Shown here: positions 26,907 through 36,351 of the stretch, in pieces | Layout of the letters: each line of letters begins with the position of its first letter | How positions within the stretch are numbered: position 1 is the stretch's first letter | Origin: Roseovarius mucosus DSM 17069 | GTDB taxonomy: Bacteria; Pseudomonadota; Alphaproteobacteria; Rhodobacterales; Rhodobacteraceae | NCBI RefSeq assembly: GCF_000768555.3 | Contig: NZ_KN293979.1 | Location: 62,001 to 126,000 of the forward strand | DNA length: 64,000 nucleotides | Direction: 5' to 3' | Notes under the pieces: model-generated | Told to the model about the DNA's origin: nothing | What the model saw: the letters and a program-made list of their open reading frames with translations, nothing else | Database searches by the model: none | Translations under genes and position numbers: made by a program

Positions 26907-27487
26907 TGGCGATGGACCCGAAACTCAAGACAGTGACCCAGACTGTTGGCGTGGTGGTGCTGATGGGCGGGCTCGCCTGGGCCTCGGTGCCGTTTTATGA
27001 CTGGTTCTGCCGTGTCACCGGCTTTGGCGGGGCGACGGGCGTTTCCGAGGTAGCAAGCGAGGATGTGCTGGAGCAAACCGTCAAGGTGCGGTTCGACGCC
27101 AGCAAGGAGCGCGGAATGCCGTGGGAGTTCAAGCCGATGGAGCGCCAGATGGAGCTACGCATCGGCGATACGGGGCTGGCGTTTTATGAGGCCTATAATC
27201 CCACCGACCGTGTTGTGGCGGGATCGGCCAGCTATAATGTGACACCTTACGAAGCGGGTGGCTTTTTCACCAAGATCGACTGTTTCTGTTTCGAACAACA
27301 GGTGCTACAGCCGGGCGAGCGAGTGCAGATGCCCGTGACCTTTTATGTTGACCCGGAGATCGTGACCGACCGTGACGCGAAATACGTGCATACGATCACG
27401 CTGTCCTATACGTTCCACGAAATTGACCTGCCCGAAGAGCAAGCTGCGCTTGAACAGGGCACATCACAAGATAAAAACCTGAACTGA
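26906..27487 (+). CDS. ctaG: Cytochrome c oxidase assembly protein CtaG/Cox11
   Basis: A 193-residue membrane-anchored copper chaperone that delivers copper to the CuB site of subunit I. It has one N-terminal helix ([20 protein letters not shown]), the [11 protein letters not shown] segment and the copper-binding CFCF motif in [10 protein letters not shown]. The ATG at 26906 overlaps the stop of the preceding small gene; a GTG one codon earlier is also possible. Confidence 0.96.
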   Translation: MAMDPKLKTVTQTVGVVVLMGGLAWASVPFYDWFCRVTGFGGATGVSEVASEDVLEQTVKVRFDASKERGMPWEFKPMERQMELRIGDTGLAFYEAYNPTDRVVAGSASYNVTPYEAGGFFTKIDCFCFEQQVLQPGERVQMPVTFYVDPEIVTDRDAKYVHTITLSYTFHEIDLPEEQAALEQGTSQDKNLN

Positions 27488-27512
27488 GCCTTCGACGAGG
27501 GATAATACAAAG

Positions 27513-28313
27513 ATGGCACACGAGAAAAACCACGATTACCACATTCTGCCCCCCTCCATCTGGCCGTTGCTTGGCTCTTTGGCGGGGTTCGTCATGCTCT
27601 TCGGGGCGGTTCTGTTCTTTCACGATCATGGGCCGTGGATGCTGCTCGCGGGCGTCGTCGGCGTGCTCTATGTCATGTTCGGCTGGTGGGCCGATGTGGT
27701 GAACGAGGGCCAGACCGGCGATCACACCCCGGTCGTGCGGATTGGTCTGCGCTATGGCTTCATCATGTTCATCATGTCGGAAGTGATGTTCTTTGCCGCG
27801 TGGTTCTGGAGCTTTTTCAAGCACGCCATGTACCCGATGGGCGAAAACTATCCGATGGTCGATGGCGTCTGGCCGCCTGCCGGGATCGAGACCTTTGATC
27901 CCTGGCACCTACCGCTGATCAACACGCTGATCCTTTTGTGCTCGGGCTGTGCCGCCACTTGGGCGCATCATGCGCTGGTGCATGAGAACAACCGTCAGGA
28001 CATGAAGCGAGGGCTGATTATCGCGATTGCCTTGGGCGCGATCTTTACCGTGTTCCAGGCCTATGAATACAGCCATGCGGCGTTTGGCTTCTCCGGCAAT
28101 ATCTACGGTGCCAACTTCTTCATGGCGACCGGGTTCCACGGCGCGCATGTGGTGATCGGCACGATTTTCCTCTTCGTTTGCCTCATTCGCGTGCAAAAAG
28201 GGCATTTCACGCCTCAGCAGCACGTAGGATTTGAAGCCGCGGCTTGGTATTGGCACTTTGTCGATGTGGTGTGGCTGTTCCTCTTTGCCGCGGTCTACAT
28301 CTGGGGTGCGTGA
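27513..28313 (+). CDS. coxC: Cytochrome c oxidase subunit III
   Basis: A 266-residue, seven-helix subunit III. Typical features are the N-terminal [14 protein letters not shown], the conserved [14 protein letters not shown] helix with its Glu, the [11 protein letters not shown] segment and the C-terminal [14 protein letters not shown]. It stabilises the oxidase core and proton uptake. It lies 25 bases after ctaG and is followed by a likely terminator. Confidence 0.97.
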   Translation: MAHEKNHDYHILPPSIWPLLGSLAGFVMLFGAVLFFHDHGPWMLLAGVVGVLYVMFGWWADVVNEGQTGDHTPVVRIGLRYGFIMFIMSEVMFFAAWFWSFFKHAMYPMGENYPMVDGVWPPAGIETFDPWHLPLINTLILLCSGCAATWAHHALVHENNRQDMKRGLIIAIALGAIFTVFQAYEYSHAAFGFSGNIYGANFFMATGFHGAHVVIGTIFLFVCLIRVQKGHFTPQQHVGFEAAAWYWHFVDVVWLFLFAAVYIWGA

Positions 28314-28368
28314 CGATCTTCTGAAGGAGATCGGCGCTTTGCGCCTGAGTATTTGAACCAAGAAGAAG

Positions 28369-28405
28369 ATGCGGGGGGTTTTCTTTCCCCGCATTTTCCT
28401 TTTGA
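28369..28405 (+). terminator. Terminator between coxC and surf1
   Basis: Arms ATGCGGGG (28369-28376) and CCCCGCAT (28387-28394) form an 8-bp stem, followed by TTTCCTTTT. It would end the cox structural transcript in part, with surf1-thrC reached by readthrough or an internal promoter. Confidence 0.7.
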
Positions 28406-28414
28406 GAGTGTGAC

Positions 28415-29098
28415 ATGCGGAAAAGCGTTCTGATCCCCCTGATCTTTGGCATTGCCGGTGTGGCGGTGCTGGTCCGCTTGGGCCAGTGGCAGGTCGAGCG
28501 GCTGGCGTGGAAAGAGGGTGTCCTGGCCGATATTGCCGCGCATATCAGCGCGGACCCGGTGGCGTTGCCCGAGATGGTAGAGCCGGAGAGGGATCGCTAT
28601 CTGCCGGTGGCTGTGACGGGGCGTATTGGCGACACCGCGCTGCGGGTACTCGTCAGTCAAAAGCAGGTGGGGGCTGGATACCGCGTGATTTCCCCGCTGG
28701 AAACCGACGGGCGGCGGGTGCTGTTGGATCGGGGGTTTGTCAAGGTAAGTGCCGATATTCCGGCCCCGCCCGAGGAGGCGGTCACGGTGCAAGGCAATCT
28801 GCACTGGCCGGACGAACGGCTGAGTTCGACGCCCGAGAACGACGTGGCGGGCAATATCTGGTTCGCGCGCGACATCGCGCAGATGGCCGAGGTTCTGGGC
28901 ACCGAGCCGGTGCTGGTGGTGACGCGGAAATTGTCGGAGCCGGAGGTGGGCGTGTCGCCCTTGCCGGTCGACACGAGCGGAATTCCGAACGATCACCTGA
29001 GTTACGCAATCACATGGTTTTCGCTGGCCGTGATATGGGCCGCGATGACAGGGTTTTTCATCTGGCGCATGCGGCAGGCAGAAAGAGGCAGGACGTGA
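28415..29098 (+). CDS. surf1: SURF1-family oxidase assembly protein
   Basis: A 227-residue membrane protein of the Surf1 family, which helps insert heme A into subunit I. It has two membrane helices, at the N-terminus (VLIPLIFGIAGVAVLVRLG) and C-terminus (AITWFSLAVIWAAMTGFFIW), flanking a periplasmic domain with LGQWQVERLAWKE, GYRVISPLET and VLLDRGFV. The stop overlaps the thrC GTG start by 4 bases. Confidence 0.92.
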   Translation: MRKSVLIPLIFGIAGVAVLVRLGQWQVERLAWKEGVLADIAAHISADPVALPEMVEPERDRYLPVAVTGRIGDTALRVLVSQKQVGAGYRVISPLETDGRRVLLDRGFVKVSADIPAPPEEAVTVQGNLHWPDERLSSTPENDVAGNIWFARDIAQMAEVLGTEPVLVVTRKLSEPEVGVSPLPVDTSGIPNDHLSYAITWFSLAVIWAAMTGFFIWRMRQAERGRT

Positions 29099-30483
29099 AA
29101 TACATCTCGACACGGGGCCGCGCGCCCACGCTGAGTTTCGAAGAGGCGATGCTGACGGGGCTCGCGCGTGATGGCGGGCTTTATCTGCCGGAGAGCATTC
29201 CGGTGATGGCGGCGGATGATATCCGCGCGCTGGAGGGCGTGAGCTATGAGGAGGCCGCGTTCCGGGTGATGCGGCCCTATATCGGCGATGCCTTTACCGA
29301 CGACGAGTTTCGCGGGATCATCGCGCGGGCCTACGAGGGGTTCGGTCACGCGGCACGGGCCCCGTTGAAGCAGCTGGATAGTGGGCATTTCCTGCTGGAG
29401 CTGTTCCACGGGCCGACGCTGGCGTTCAAGGATTTCGCCATGCAGCTAATCGGGCAGATGTTCGAATTCTCGCTGAAGCGGTCGGGGAGCCGGGTGAGCA
29501 TCGTCGGCGCGACCTCCGGCGATACCGGGTCGGCGGCGATCGAGGCGTTTCGGGGTCTGGATGCGGTGGATGTGTTCATCCTCTATCCGCATGGGCGCGT
29601 CAGCGAGGTGCAGCGGCGGCAGATGACGACGCCGGGTGAGAGCAATGTGCATGCGCTGGCCATCGACGGGCATTTCGACGATGCCCAAGCGCGCGTCAAG
29701 GATATGTTCAACGATTTTGAGTTCCGTGACGGCGTGCGGTTGGCGGGGGTCAATAGCATCAACTGGGCGCGGGTTCTGGCGCAGGTGGTCTATTACTTCA
29801 CCTCTGCTGTCAGTCTTGGCGCGCCCGACCGCAAAGTCAGTTTCACGGTGCCTACGGGCAATTTCGGCGATGTCTTTGCGGGCTATATCGCCAAGCGGAT
29901 GGGGCTGCCGATTGACCGGCTGGTGGTGGCGACCAACCAGAATGACATTCTGCACCGCTGCCTGAGCACGGGCGACTACCGCCCAGATGGTGTGGCCCCG
30001 TCGATCAGCCCGTCGATGGATATTCAGGTGTCCTCGAATTTCGAGCGGGCGCTCTTTTACGCCTACGGGCAGGATGGCAATGCCGTGGGGCAGGTGATGG
30101 ACGAGCTGAAGGCGGGCGGATTCACCGTGAGCCAAGGGGCGCTGGAGGCGCTGCGTGAGACCTTTGACAGCGGGCGCTGTGACGAGGATCAGACCCGCGC
30201 TGCGATCCGGGAGACATGGGGCGCGAGTGGCGAGTTGCTCTGCCCGCATAGTGCCGTGGGGGTGCATGTGGCCGAGGCGCAGCGCGATGCGCATGTGCCG
30301 ATGATCACGCTGGCCACGGCGCATCCGGCCAAGTTTCCGGCGGCGGTCGAGGAGGCGAGCGGCATTCACCCCCCCTTGCCCGCGCGTATGGCGGACCTGT
30401 ATGAGCGGGATGAACGTGTGACGCGTGTCGAGAACGATCTGAGCGCCATTGAAACACTGATCAAGGAACGGATTGCCCATTGA
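29095..30483 (+). CDS. thrC: Threonine synthase
   Basis: A 462-residue PLP enzyme that converts O-phosphohomoserine to threonine. Features are the N-terminal YISTRGRAPTLSFEEAMLTG, the PLP lysine at about 112 in GPTLAFKDFAMQ, the GATSGDTGSAA phosphate-binding loop and VPTGNFGD. It starts with a GTG inside the end of surf1 (GTGA overlap). The frame is open further upstream, but that part is the shadow of surf1. The stop overlaps the next gene's TTG start. Confidence 0.97.
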   Translation: MKYISTRGRAPTLSFEEAMLTGLARDGGLYLPESIPVMAADDIRALEGVSYEEAAFRVMRPYIGDAFTDDEFRGIIARAYEGFGHAARAPLKQLDSGHFLLELFHGPTLAFKDFAMQLIGQMFEFSLKRSGSRVSIVGATSGDTGSAAIEAFRGLDAVDVFILYPHGRVSEVQRRQMTTPGESNVHALAIDGHFDDAQARVKDMFNDFEFRDGVRLAGVNSINWARVLAQVVYYFTSAVSLGAPDRKVSFTVPTGNFGDVFAGYIAKRMGLPIDRLVVATNQNDILHRCLSTGDYRPDGVAPSISPSMDIQVSSNFERALFYAYGQDGNAVGQVMDELKAGGFTVSQGALEALRETFDSGRCDEDQTRAAIRETWGASGELLCPHSAVGVHVAEAQRDAHVPMITLATAHPAKFPAAVEEASGIHPPLPARMADLYERDERVTRVENDLSAIETLIKERIAH

Positions 30484-31742
30484 GTGTCCAACTGACCACC
30501 CTGCCGAACGGATTTCGCATCGTTTCGGAACATATGCCCGGCCTGCAATCGGCAGCGATTGGCGTCTGGGTTCTGGCCGGGGCGCGCCATGAAGAGGCCA
30601 GCCAGAATGGCATCGCGCATTTTCTGGAGCATATGGCCTTTAAGGGGACCAAGCGGCGCTCGGCCTTGCAGATTGCAGAGGCGATTGAGGATGTAGGCGG
30701 CTATATCAACGCCTACACGAGCCGCGAGGTGACGGCCTATTATGTGCGCGTCCTCAAGGAAGATGTGCCGCTGGCGCTAGACGTGGTGGCGGATATTTTG
30801 CGCAACCCGGTGTTTGATCCGCGCGAGATCGAAGTAGAGCGTGGCGTGATCCTGCAAGAGATCGGGCAGGCGGCGGATACGCCCGATGACATCATTTTCG
30901 ACTGGTTGCAGGAAAAGGCCTATCCCGACCACCCGCTTGGCCGCACCATCCTGGGGGCGGAAGAGCGGGTGCGCGGCTTTGCCAAGCCCGATCTGGAGCG
31001 GTTTGTGGATCAGTATTATCGGCCCGGTCAGATGGTTCTGTCTGCGGCCGGAGCGGTGGATCATGATGCGCTGGTGCGTATGGCCGAAGACATGTTCGGC
31101 GACATGATCCCCAGCCATGCGATCGAGCCGCCGGTTGCGCGATTTGCCGGGGGCGAGACGCGGCATGTCAAGGATCTGGAGCAGGCGCATTTCGCGCTGG
31201 CCTTCGAGAGCCCGGATTATGCGCATCCCGATATTTACACCGCGCAAATCTATGCCTCGGCGCTGGGCGGGTCGATGTCGTCGCGGCTGTTTCAGGAAAT
31301 CCGCGAGCGGCGGGGCCTGTGCTATTCGATCTATGCGCAGGCCGGGGCCTATTCCGACACCGGCATGATGACGATTTATGCAGGCACTTCGGGCGAGCAA
31401 TTGGGCGATCTTGCGGGGATTACCATCGAAGAGATGAAGCGCGCTGCCGAGGATATGACTGCCGCCGAAGTCGAGCGGGCACGGGCGCAGATGAAGGCTG
31501 GGCTGTTGATGGGTCTTGAAAGCCCGAGCAACCGGGCGGAGCGTCTGGCGCGGATGTTGCAAATCTGGGGGCGGGTGCCGGACCTGCCTGAGGTTGTGGA
31601 ACGAATCGACGCGGTGACGCTGGCGGATGTGCGGCGGTTGGCCGAAACGACGGTCGCGCGCGCGCCTTCAGCGCTGGCGCTCTATGGTCCGGTTGAGCAG
31701 GCCCCGACGTTGGCCGCGCTTGATGCGAGGCGTGCCGCCTGA
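30480..31742 (+). CDS. M16-family zinc peptidase (processing-peptidase-like)
   Basis: A 420-residue pitrilysin-family protease with the inverted zinc motif HFLEH at 47-51 and the downstream glutamate region EVERGVILQEIG. The C-terminal LFQEIRERRGLCYSIYAQ motif is also typical. It resembles the beta subunit of mitochondrial processing peptidase and bacterial homologues such as YmxG/PqqL. It starts with TTG overlapping the thrC stop, and its stop overlaps the next ATG. The thrC-M16-GNAT order is conserved in the family. Confidence 0.92.
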   Translation: MSVQLTTLPNGFRIVSEHMPGLQSAAIGVWVLAGARHEEASQNGIAHFLEHMAFKGTKRRSALQIAEAIEDVGGYINAYTSREVTAYYVRVLKEDVPLALDVVADILRNPVFDPREIEVERGVILQEIGQAADTPDDIIFDWLQEKAYPDHPLGRTILGAEERVRGFAKPDLERFVDQYYRPGQMVLSAAGAVDHDALVRMAEDMFGDMIPSHAIEPPVARFAGGETRHVKDLEQAHFALAFESPDYAHPDIYTAQIYASALGGSMSSRLFQEIRERRGLCYSIYAQAGAYSDTGMMTIYAGTSGEQLGDLAGITIEEMKRAAEDMTAAEVERARAQMKAGLLMGLESPSNRAERLARMLQIWGRVPDLPEVVERIDAVTLADVRRLAETTVARAPSALALYGPVEQAPTLAALDARRAA

Positions 31743-32329
31743 TGATGCTCTTGCCGCGCCGCAAGCTCAGGATCGAGACAGAGCGTCTTACCCTGCGGCA
31801 GCCGGTGATTGGTGATTTTCGCAACTGGAGCAGTTTGCGGGCAGATAGCGCGGATTTCCTGACGCCTTGGGAACCGCTCTGGGCGGTGGACCATTTGGCG
31901 CGCAAGGGGTTCTCCAACCGGGTCTGGTGGGCGCAGCGTTCAATCGCCAGTGGCAGCGCGATGCCACTCTTTTTGGTGAGGCGCGAGGATCAGGCGCTAT
32001 TGGGCGCGATCACGCTGGACAATATCCGGCGCGGGCCTGCGCAGGCGGGCACGCTGGGCTATTGGATCGGCCAGCCCTATGCGCGCCAAGGCTATATGCG
32101 CGAGGCGATTGCGGGGGTGGTGCACCACGCCTTTGATAGGCTGGATCTGAGCCGGATCGAAGCGGCGTGCCTTCCAGAAAATCAGGCGTCACGGGCGCTG
32201 TTGGAAAAATGTGGCTTCAAATACGAAGGCGTCGCGCAGAGTTACTTGCAGATCAACGGACGCTGGCGGACGCATGTTCTTTATGCGCAGTTGCGGGCGG
32301 ACCGGCGCGGGCGGACGGATGTGGGCTAA
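31742..32329 (+). CDS. GNAT acetyltransferase, RimJ/RimL type
   Basis: A 195-residue GCN5-related N-acetyltransferase. The N-terminal RIETERLTLRQPVIGDF is the RimJ/RimL hallmark. The acetyl-CoA loop region is LGYWIGQPYARQGYMREAI, followed by EAACLPENQASRALLEKCGF. It probably acetylates a protein N-terminus or small molecule; the substrate is unknown. It is translationally coupled to the M16 peptidase by overlap, and converges on the HlyD gene 9 bases away. Confidence 0.88.
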   Translation: MMLLPRRKLRIETERLTLRQPVIGDFRNWSSLRADSADFLTPWEPLWAVDHLARKGFSNRVWWAQRSIASGSAMPLFLVRREDQALLGAITLDNIRRGPAQAGTLGYWIGQPYARQGYMREAIAGVVHHAFDRLDLSRIEAACLPENQASRALLEKCGFKYEGVAQSYLQINGRWRTHVLYAQLRADRRGRTDVG

Positions 32330-32338
32330 GCCCATAGG

Positions 32339-33646
32339 TCATTCGCGGAACGCCTTGGCCAGATAATCGGTGAAGGGTTTGACCAGATAAGCCAGCGGCG
32401 TGCGGTCGGCGGTGCGGATGAACGCCTCGACTGGCATGCCGGGGATGAGCGTGCTGCCCTCGGGCAAGCGGGCCTGTTCGCCTTCACTCAGCACGATCTC
32501 GGCGCGGTAATAGCTGGCGCGCGTGGCCTCATCCTCGAACGCATCGGCTGAAATTTGGGTCACACGACCAAAGAGTTCCGGCGTGGTGCGTTGATCGAGC
32601 GCGGAAAAGCGCAGGGTGACTTCCTGTCCAACAAATAGTTTGTCGATATGGATGCTGTCGACACGCGCGTTGATCACCAGCGGGCGGTCCTGTGGCACGA
32701 TGAAGAGGACCGGATCGGCAGGACGAATGACCGAGCGTAGGGCAAAAACCTGAAGGTTATAGACCACACCGGAAAGTGGGGCTGGAATGTCAAGTCGTCC
32801 CATCTGCTCGATCAGGGCGCGGCGTTGTTCGCGCAGCTCCAGTTCGCGGAATTGCAGGTCGCGCAAGGTGGTGATTGCCTCTTCGCGCCGGTCGGTCCCA
32901 AGCTTGAGGATCGAGATTTCGATTTCGGTGATGCGGCCCTCGGCTTCGGCCTTTTGGGCGGCAAGATCGCCCATGGTGCCGCTTAGCCGTGCCTGTTCGC
33001 GTTGCAGCCCGAGCACGCGGGTTGCCTGTGCCAGACCGCGATCCAGCAGCGATTGCTGGTCGGTCAGTTCCATCTCGATCAGTTCAAGCTGGCGGGCGAG
33101 GGCCACTTGTTGCGCCTCGATGCCGTCGATCTGGTTGGAAATCTGCCCGCGCCGCTTGTCGAGTTGGTCAATCTCGGCGGCAACGGTTTGGGCGCGGGCC
33201 TCGAACAGGGTTTTCTGACCTGTCATGAGATCGGCAGCATCGGCGTTCTGCGCCGAAAGTTCGATCAGGAGCGGATCGAACTTCAGGGTATCGCGCCCGT
33301 CACGCTCGGCCTCTAGACGGCCACGGCGCGCCATGAGTTCGGCAAGCTGGTTCTCGATGATCGAGAGCTCTGACTTGAGTTCGGTAGGATCGAGCCGCAC
33401 GAGTACCTGACCGGTGGTGACCTTGTCGCCCTCCTTGACCTCGATGGCAGAGACGACACCCCCGTCGGGGTGTTGCACCACTTGCCGGTTCTGATCCACC
33501 TCGATGCGTCCCGGCGCGATGATCGCCCCGGAAATCTGGGTGAAGCTGGCCCAAGTGCCAAAACCGCCCACCAGCAGAACAAGTCCAATGAGGCCGATAA
33601 TCAGCGGCTTGCTTGCCGACCAAGCGCTATTGTTTGGGGCGCTCAT
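32339..33646 (-). CDS. HlyD-family type I secretion membrane fusion protein
   Basis: A 435-residue periplasmic adaptor with one N-terminal membrane helix (PLIIGLIGLVLLVGGFGTWA), a biotinyl-lipoyl-like half (VVQHPDGGVVSAIEVKEGDK), a long coiled coil (about 105-265) and a C-terminal barrel (VYNLQVFALRSVIRPADPVL). It should bridge the ABC exporter encoded just upstream to a TolC-like outer-membrane channel, which is not in the window. The start overlaps the ABC gene stop by 4 bases. Confidence 0.92.
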   Translation of the reverse strand: MSAPNNSAWSASKPLIIGLIGLVLLVGGFGTWASFTQISGAIIAPGRIEVDQNRQVVQHPDGGVVSAIEVKEGDKVTTGQVLVRLDPTELKSELSIIENQLAELMARRGRLEAERDGRDTLKFDPLLIELSAQNADAADLMTGQKTLFEARAQTVAAEIDQLDKRRGQISNQIDGIEAQQVALARQLELIEMELTDQQSLLDRGLAQATRVLGLQREQARLSGTMGDLAAQKAEAEGRITEIEISILKLGTDRREEAITTLRDLQFRELELREQRRALIEQMGRLDIPAPLSGVVYNLQVFALRSVIRPADPVLFIVPQDRPLVINARVDSIHIDKLFVGQEVTLRFSALDQRTTPELFGRVTQISADAFEDEATRASYYRAEIVLSEGEQARLPEGSTLIPGMPVEAFIRTADRTPLAYLVKPFTDYLAKAFRE

Positions 33647-35367
33647 CGCACACCTCCGGGTCCGGTTGATCCGGTGACTTGTTGATGGTTCTGGAGCACA
33701 TCCTTGAGTACCTGTTCGCGTGGACCAAAGGCGCGCATGACGCCGGCCTCAAGCATCAGAAGCATGTCGCATTCCTTGATTGCGGCGGGGCGGTGAGCGA
33801 CGACGATCACCGCCTTGCCTTCGGCCTTTAGGCTGCGAATGGCAAGATTGACCGCCTCGCTGCCTTCGTTGTCGAGATTTGAATTGGGTTCATCGAGCAC
33901 GAGGATCATGGGATCGCCATACATGGCACGGGCCAGTCCGATGCGTTGCATTTGACCGCCCGAGAGCCGTCCGCCATTGGCGCTGACCCGGGTATCATAG
34001 CCATTGGGCAGTTTGAGGATCATCTCATGCGCGTCGGCCTTGCGGGCGGCTGCGACGATCTTGGCAGGGTCGGGTTCGGGGGCGAGGCGGGCGATGTTTT
34101 CGGCTATGGTGCCGTCAAAAAGCTGCACACGCTGCGGCAGGTAGCCGATCAACTCGCCCAGCACGGAGGGTGCGTATTGGTCGAGTGTCGCCCCATCAAG
34201 GCGGATCTTGCCGCCCGCTGGCCGCCAGACACCGGTGATGGCGCGTGCGAGGGTGGATTTGCCCGCGCCAGAGGGTCCGATCACGCCCACGGCCTGCCCC
34301 GGTTCGATCTTGAAATTCAGGGTTTTCAGCACGGCTTGGCTCTCGCCCGGGGGGACCATGGTGAGCTGTTGCACCTCAAGCCGCGCCTTGGGGCGGGGCA
34401 GGGGCGTGCGCGGCTGTTCGGGCGGGACAGTGCCGAGAAGTTCGGCCAAGCTGCCCCAACCCTTGCTGGCGCGCTGCACCAGGGCCCATTGGCCGATGGC
34501 CTGTTCGATGGGCGCAAGTGCGCGCCCCATCAGGATCGAGCCTGCAATCATGGCACCGGGCGTCAACTCTCCACGCAGCACCAGCCACGCGCCAAGGCCC
34601 AGCATCGCCGATTGCAACAGCAGGCGCAGCGTCTTGGTGGTGGTTGTGAAGGTGCCACCGAGATCGGCGGCGTCGATTGCGGTCGAGAGGGCACGCCCGC
34701 GCATGGCCTGCCAGCGGTCAAAGGCGGCATCGCGCATACCCATGGCCTGAATCATCTCGGATTCGTTACGCAACTGTTCGGAAATCGCTTCAGCCTGAAC
34801 GCTTGCGCTGGTGGCCTGCCCCGTGGGGCGGCGGGTCACGATCTGATTGACAAGGGTCACGACCACCAAGAGAGCGCCCCCGGCAAGGGCAAGTATGCCA
34901 AGCCAAGGGTGAAACACCCAGATTGCGGCCAGAAAGAACGGTGCCCATGGCATGTCGAAAATCGCCAGAAGCACTGGCGAGGTCATCAGGCGCTGGATCG
35001 ATTCGAGGTCGCGCAGGCCGGTGGCGGTGTTGGCATCGGGTTGAACGGCGGATTTTCGAATCACCGCGTCGAACACCCGCCGGTCGAGCCGCGCCTGAAA
35101 GCGCGCGCCCACACGGCCCATGATGCGCCCTCGAGCATAATCGAGAAGGCCCATCATCGTATAGAGAAACAGCACCAGTACCGAGAGGGCGATCAGGGTT
35201 TCCAGTGAACGGCTGCCGAGGACACGATCATAGACCTGCAACATATAGATGGGACCGGTCAACATCAGCAGATTGGCGAAAAAGCTGAAGATGCCGACAA
35301 ACCAGTAGAGACTACGGCTTTCACGTCGGGCCGCGCGCAATTCCTGGCGGCCCGCTTCCAGTTTCAT
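33643..35367 (-). CDS. Type I secretion ABC transporter (PrtD-like permease/ATPase)
   Basis: A 574-residue half-transporter with six membrane helices and a C-terminal ATPase domain. Motifs are Walker A GPSGAGKST, signature LSGGQMQRIGLARA, Walker B ILVLDEPNSNLD and the switch histidine in VVAHRP. There is no N-terminal C39 peptidase domain, which fits the PrtD/AprD class that exports proteins with uncleaved C-terminal signals such as RTX proteins. No candidate substrate gene is adjacent. A TTG at 35376 is an alternative start. Confidence 0.92.
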   Translation of the reverse strand: MKLEAGRQELRAARRESRSLYWFVGIFSFFANLLMLTGPIYMLQVYDRVLGSRSLETLIALSVLVLFLYTMMGLLDYARGRIMGRVGARFQARLDRRVFDAVIRKSAVQPDANTATGLRDLESIQRLMTSPVLLAIFDMPWAPFFLAAIWVFHPWLGILALAGGALLVVVTLVNQIVTRRPTGQATSASVQAEAISEQLRNESEMIQAMGMRDAAFDRWQAMRGRALSTAIDAADLGGTFTTTTKTLRLLLQSAMLGLGAWLVLRGELTPGAMIAGSILMGRALAPIEQAIGQWALVQRASKGWGSLAELLGTVPPEQPRTPLPRPKARLEVQQLTMVPPGESQAVLKTLNFKIEPGQAVGVIGPSGAGKSTLARAITGVWRPAGGKIRLDGATLDQYAPSVLGELIGYLPQRVQLFDGTIAENIARLAPEPDPAKIVAAARKADAHEMILKLPNGYDTRVSANGGRLSGGQMQRIGLARAMYGDPMILVLDEPNSNLDNEGSEAVNLAIRSLKAEGKAVIVVAHRPAAIKECDMLLMLEAGVMRAFGPREQVLKDVLQNHQQVTGSTGPGGVR

Positions 35368-35535
35368 CTTGTCCAAACTCGTATTCCGTCTTTTGTGTTC
35401 AAGTCTTTAAGGCATCACAGCAATCCTGCCTTCCCTTACAGGCAATGTCACCATTCTGCCACAGCATTGTGAACATGGGGCGTAGGATGATGGGTTTGTT
35501 CGGGCTATAGTTTATGTAAGGCTGAGACTCGTTTA

Positions 35536-36351
35536 ATGACGGATACCCCATTGCTAACCTTATCTTTCCCTGTGCCCGCCAGAGCTGTGCTGCGCCTGAT
35601 CGGCCTGTCAGGAGTGGTCGCGCTGAGCGCCTGCGCAAAGCCCAGCCCGTCTGAGGCCACGCGCGACGTGTTCGATCCCTACGAATCGCAGAACCGCGAG
35701 GTGCATGACTTTAACCGAGGTTTTGACCGTGCGCTCGTGCGGCCGGTCGCCAAAGGCTACAGCGCCGCAATTCCCGATGATATCGAAACGGTTATCGGGC
35801 GTTTTGCGACGAATCTCTCACTGCCCAGCGACATCGTGAATAACGTCCTGCAGTTGAACATGCGGGGTGCCATCCATGATACCGCGCGGCTGGTGGTGAA
35901 TACCACCTTTGGCCTTGGTGGCCTGTTCGATCCCGCCAGCGAAATGGGGATGCCTGCGGGCACAAACACCGATTTCGGCGAAACCTTGCACGTCTGGGGC
36001 GCGCGGGAAGGGGCCTATGTGGAACTGCCGGTCTTGGGGCCGTCGACCGAGCGGGATACCTGGGGCATCGCCGTCGATCTCTTTACCAACCCCTTGAGTT
36101 ATCTTGTCGAATCCCCCGAGAGCCTGATCGGCACTGGGGCGGGTGTGGCCGCAGGCCTGTCCAAGCGCGATAAGTTCAGCGAGACGATTGACGCCATTCT
36201 CTATGAGAGCGCCGACAGTTATGCACAGTCGCGGTCCATTTTCCTGCAAAACCGGCGCTTCAAACTGGGCGGCACGGCTGGTAGTGTCTACGACGACCCT
36301 TACGGCACTCTTGAGCCATCCGCGCCATTGGAGGACCCCTATGCTGAGTAA
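35536..36351 (+). CDS. mlaA: MlaA/VacJ-family outer-membrane lipoprotein
   Basis: A 271-residue lipoprotein with a long N-terminal signal ending in lipobox LSAC. The VacJ domain shows FDPYESQNREVHDFNRGFDR, FATNLSLPSDIVNNVLQ, the ELPVLGPSTERDTWGIAVD segment and the NPLSYL motif. MlaA removes misplaced phospholipids from the outer leaflet of the outer membrane. It overlaps the mlaC-like gene by 11 bases; the MlaFEDB importer genes are not nearby. Confidence 0.92.
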   Translation: MTDTPLLTLSFPVPARAVLRLIGLSGVVALSACAKPSPSEATRDVFDPYESQNREVHDFNRGFDRALVRPVAKGYSAAIPDDIETVIGRFATNLSLPSDIVNNVLQLNMRGAIHDTARLVVNTTFGLGGLFDPASEMGMPAGTNTDFGETLHVWGAREGAYVELPVLGPSTERDTWGIAVDLFTNPLSYLVESPESLIGTGAGVAAGLSKRDKFSETIDAILYESADSYAQSRSIFLQNRRFKLGGTAGSVYDDPYGTLEPSAPLEDPYAE

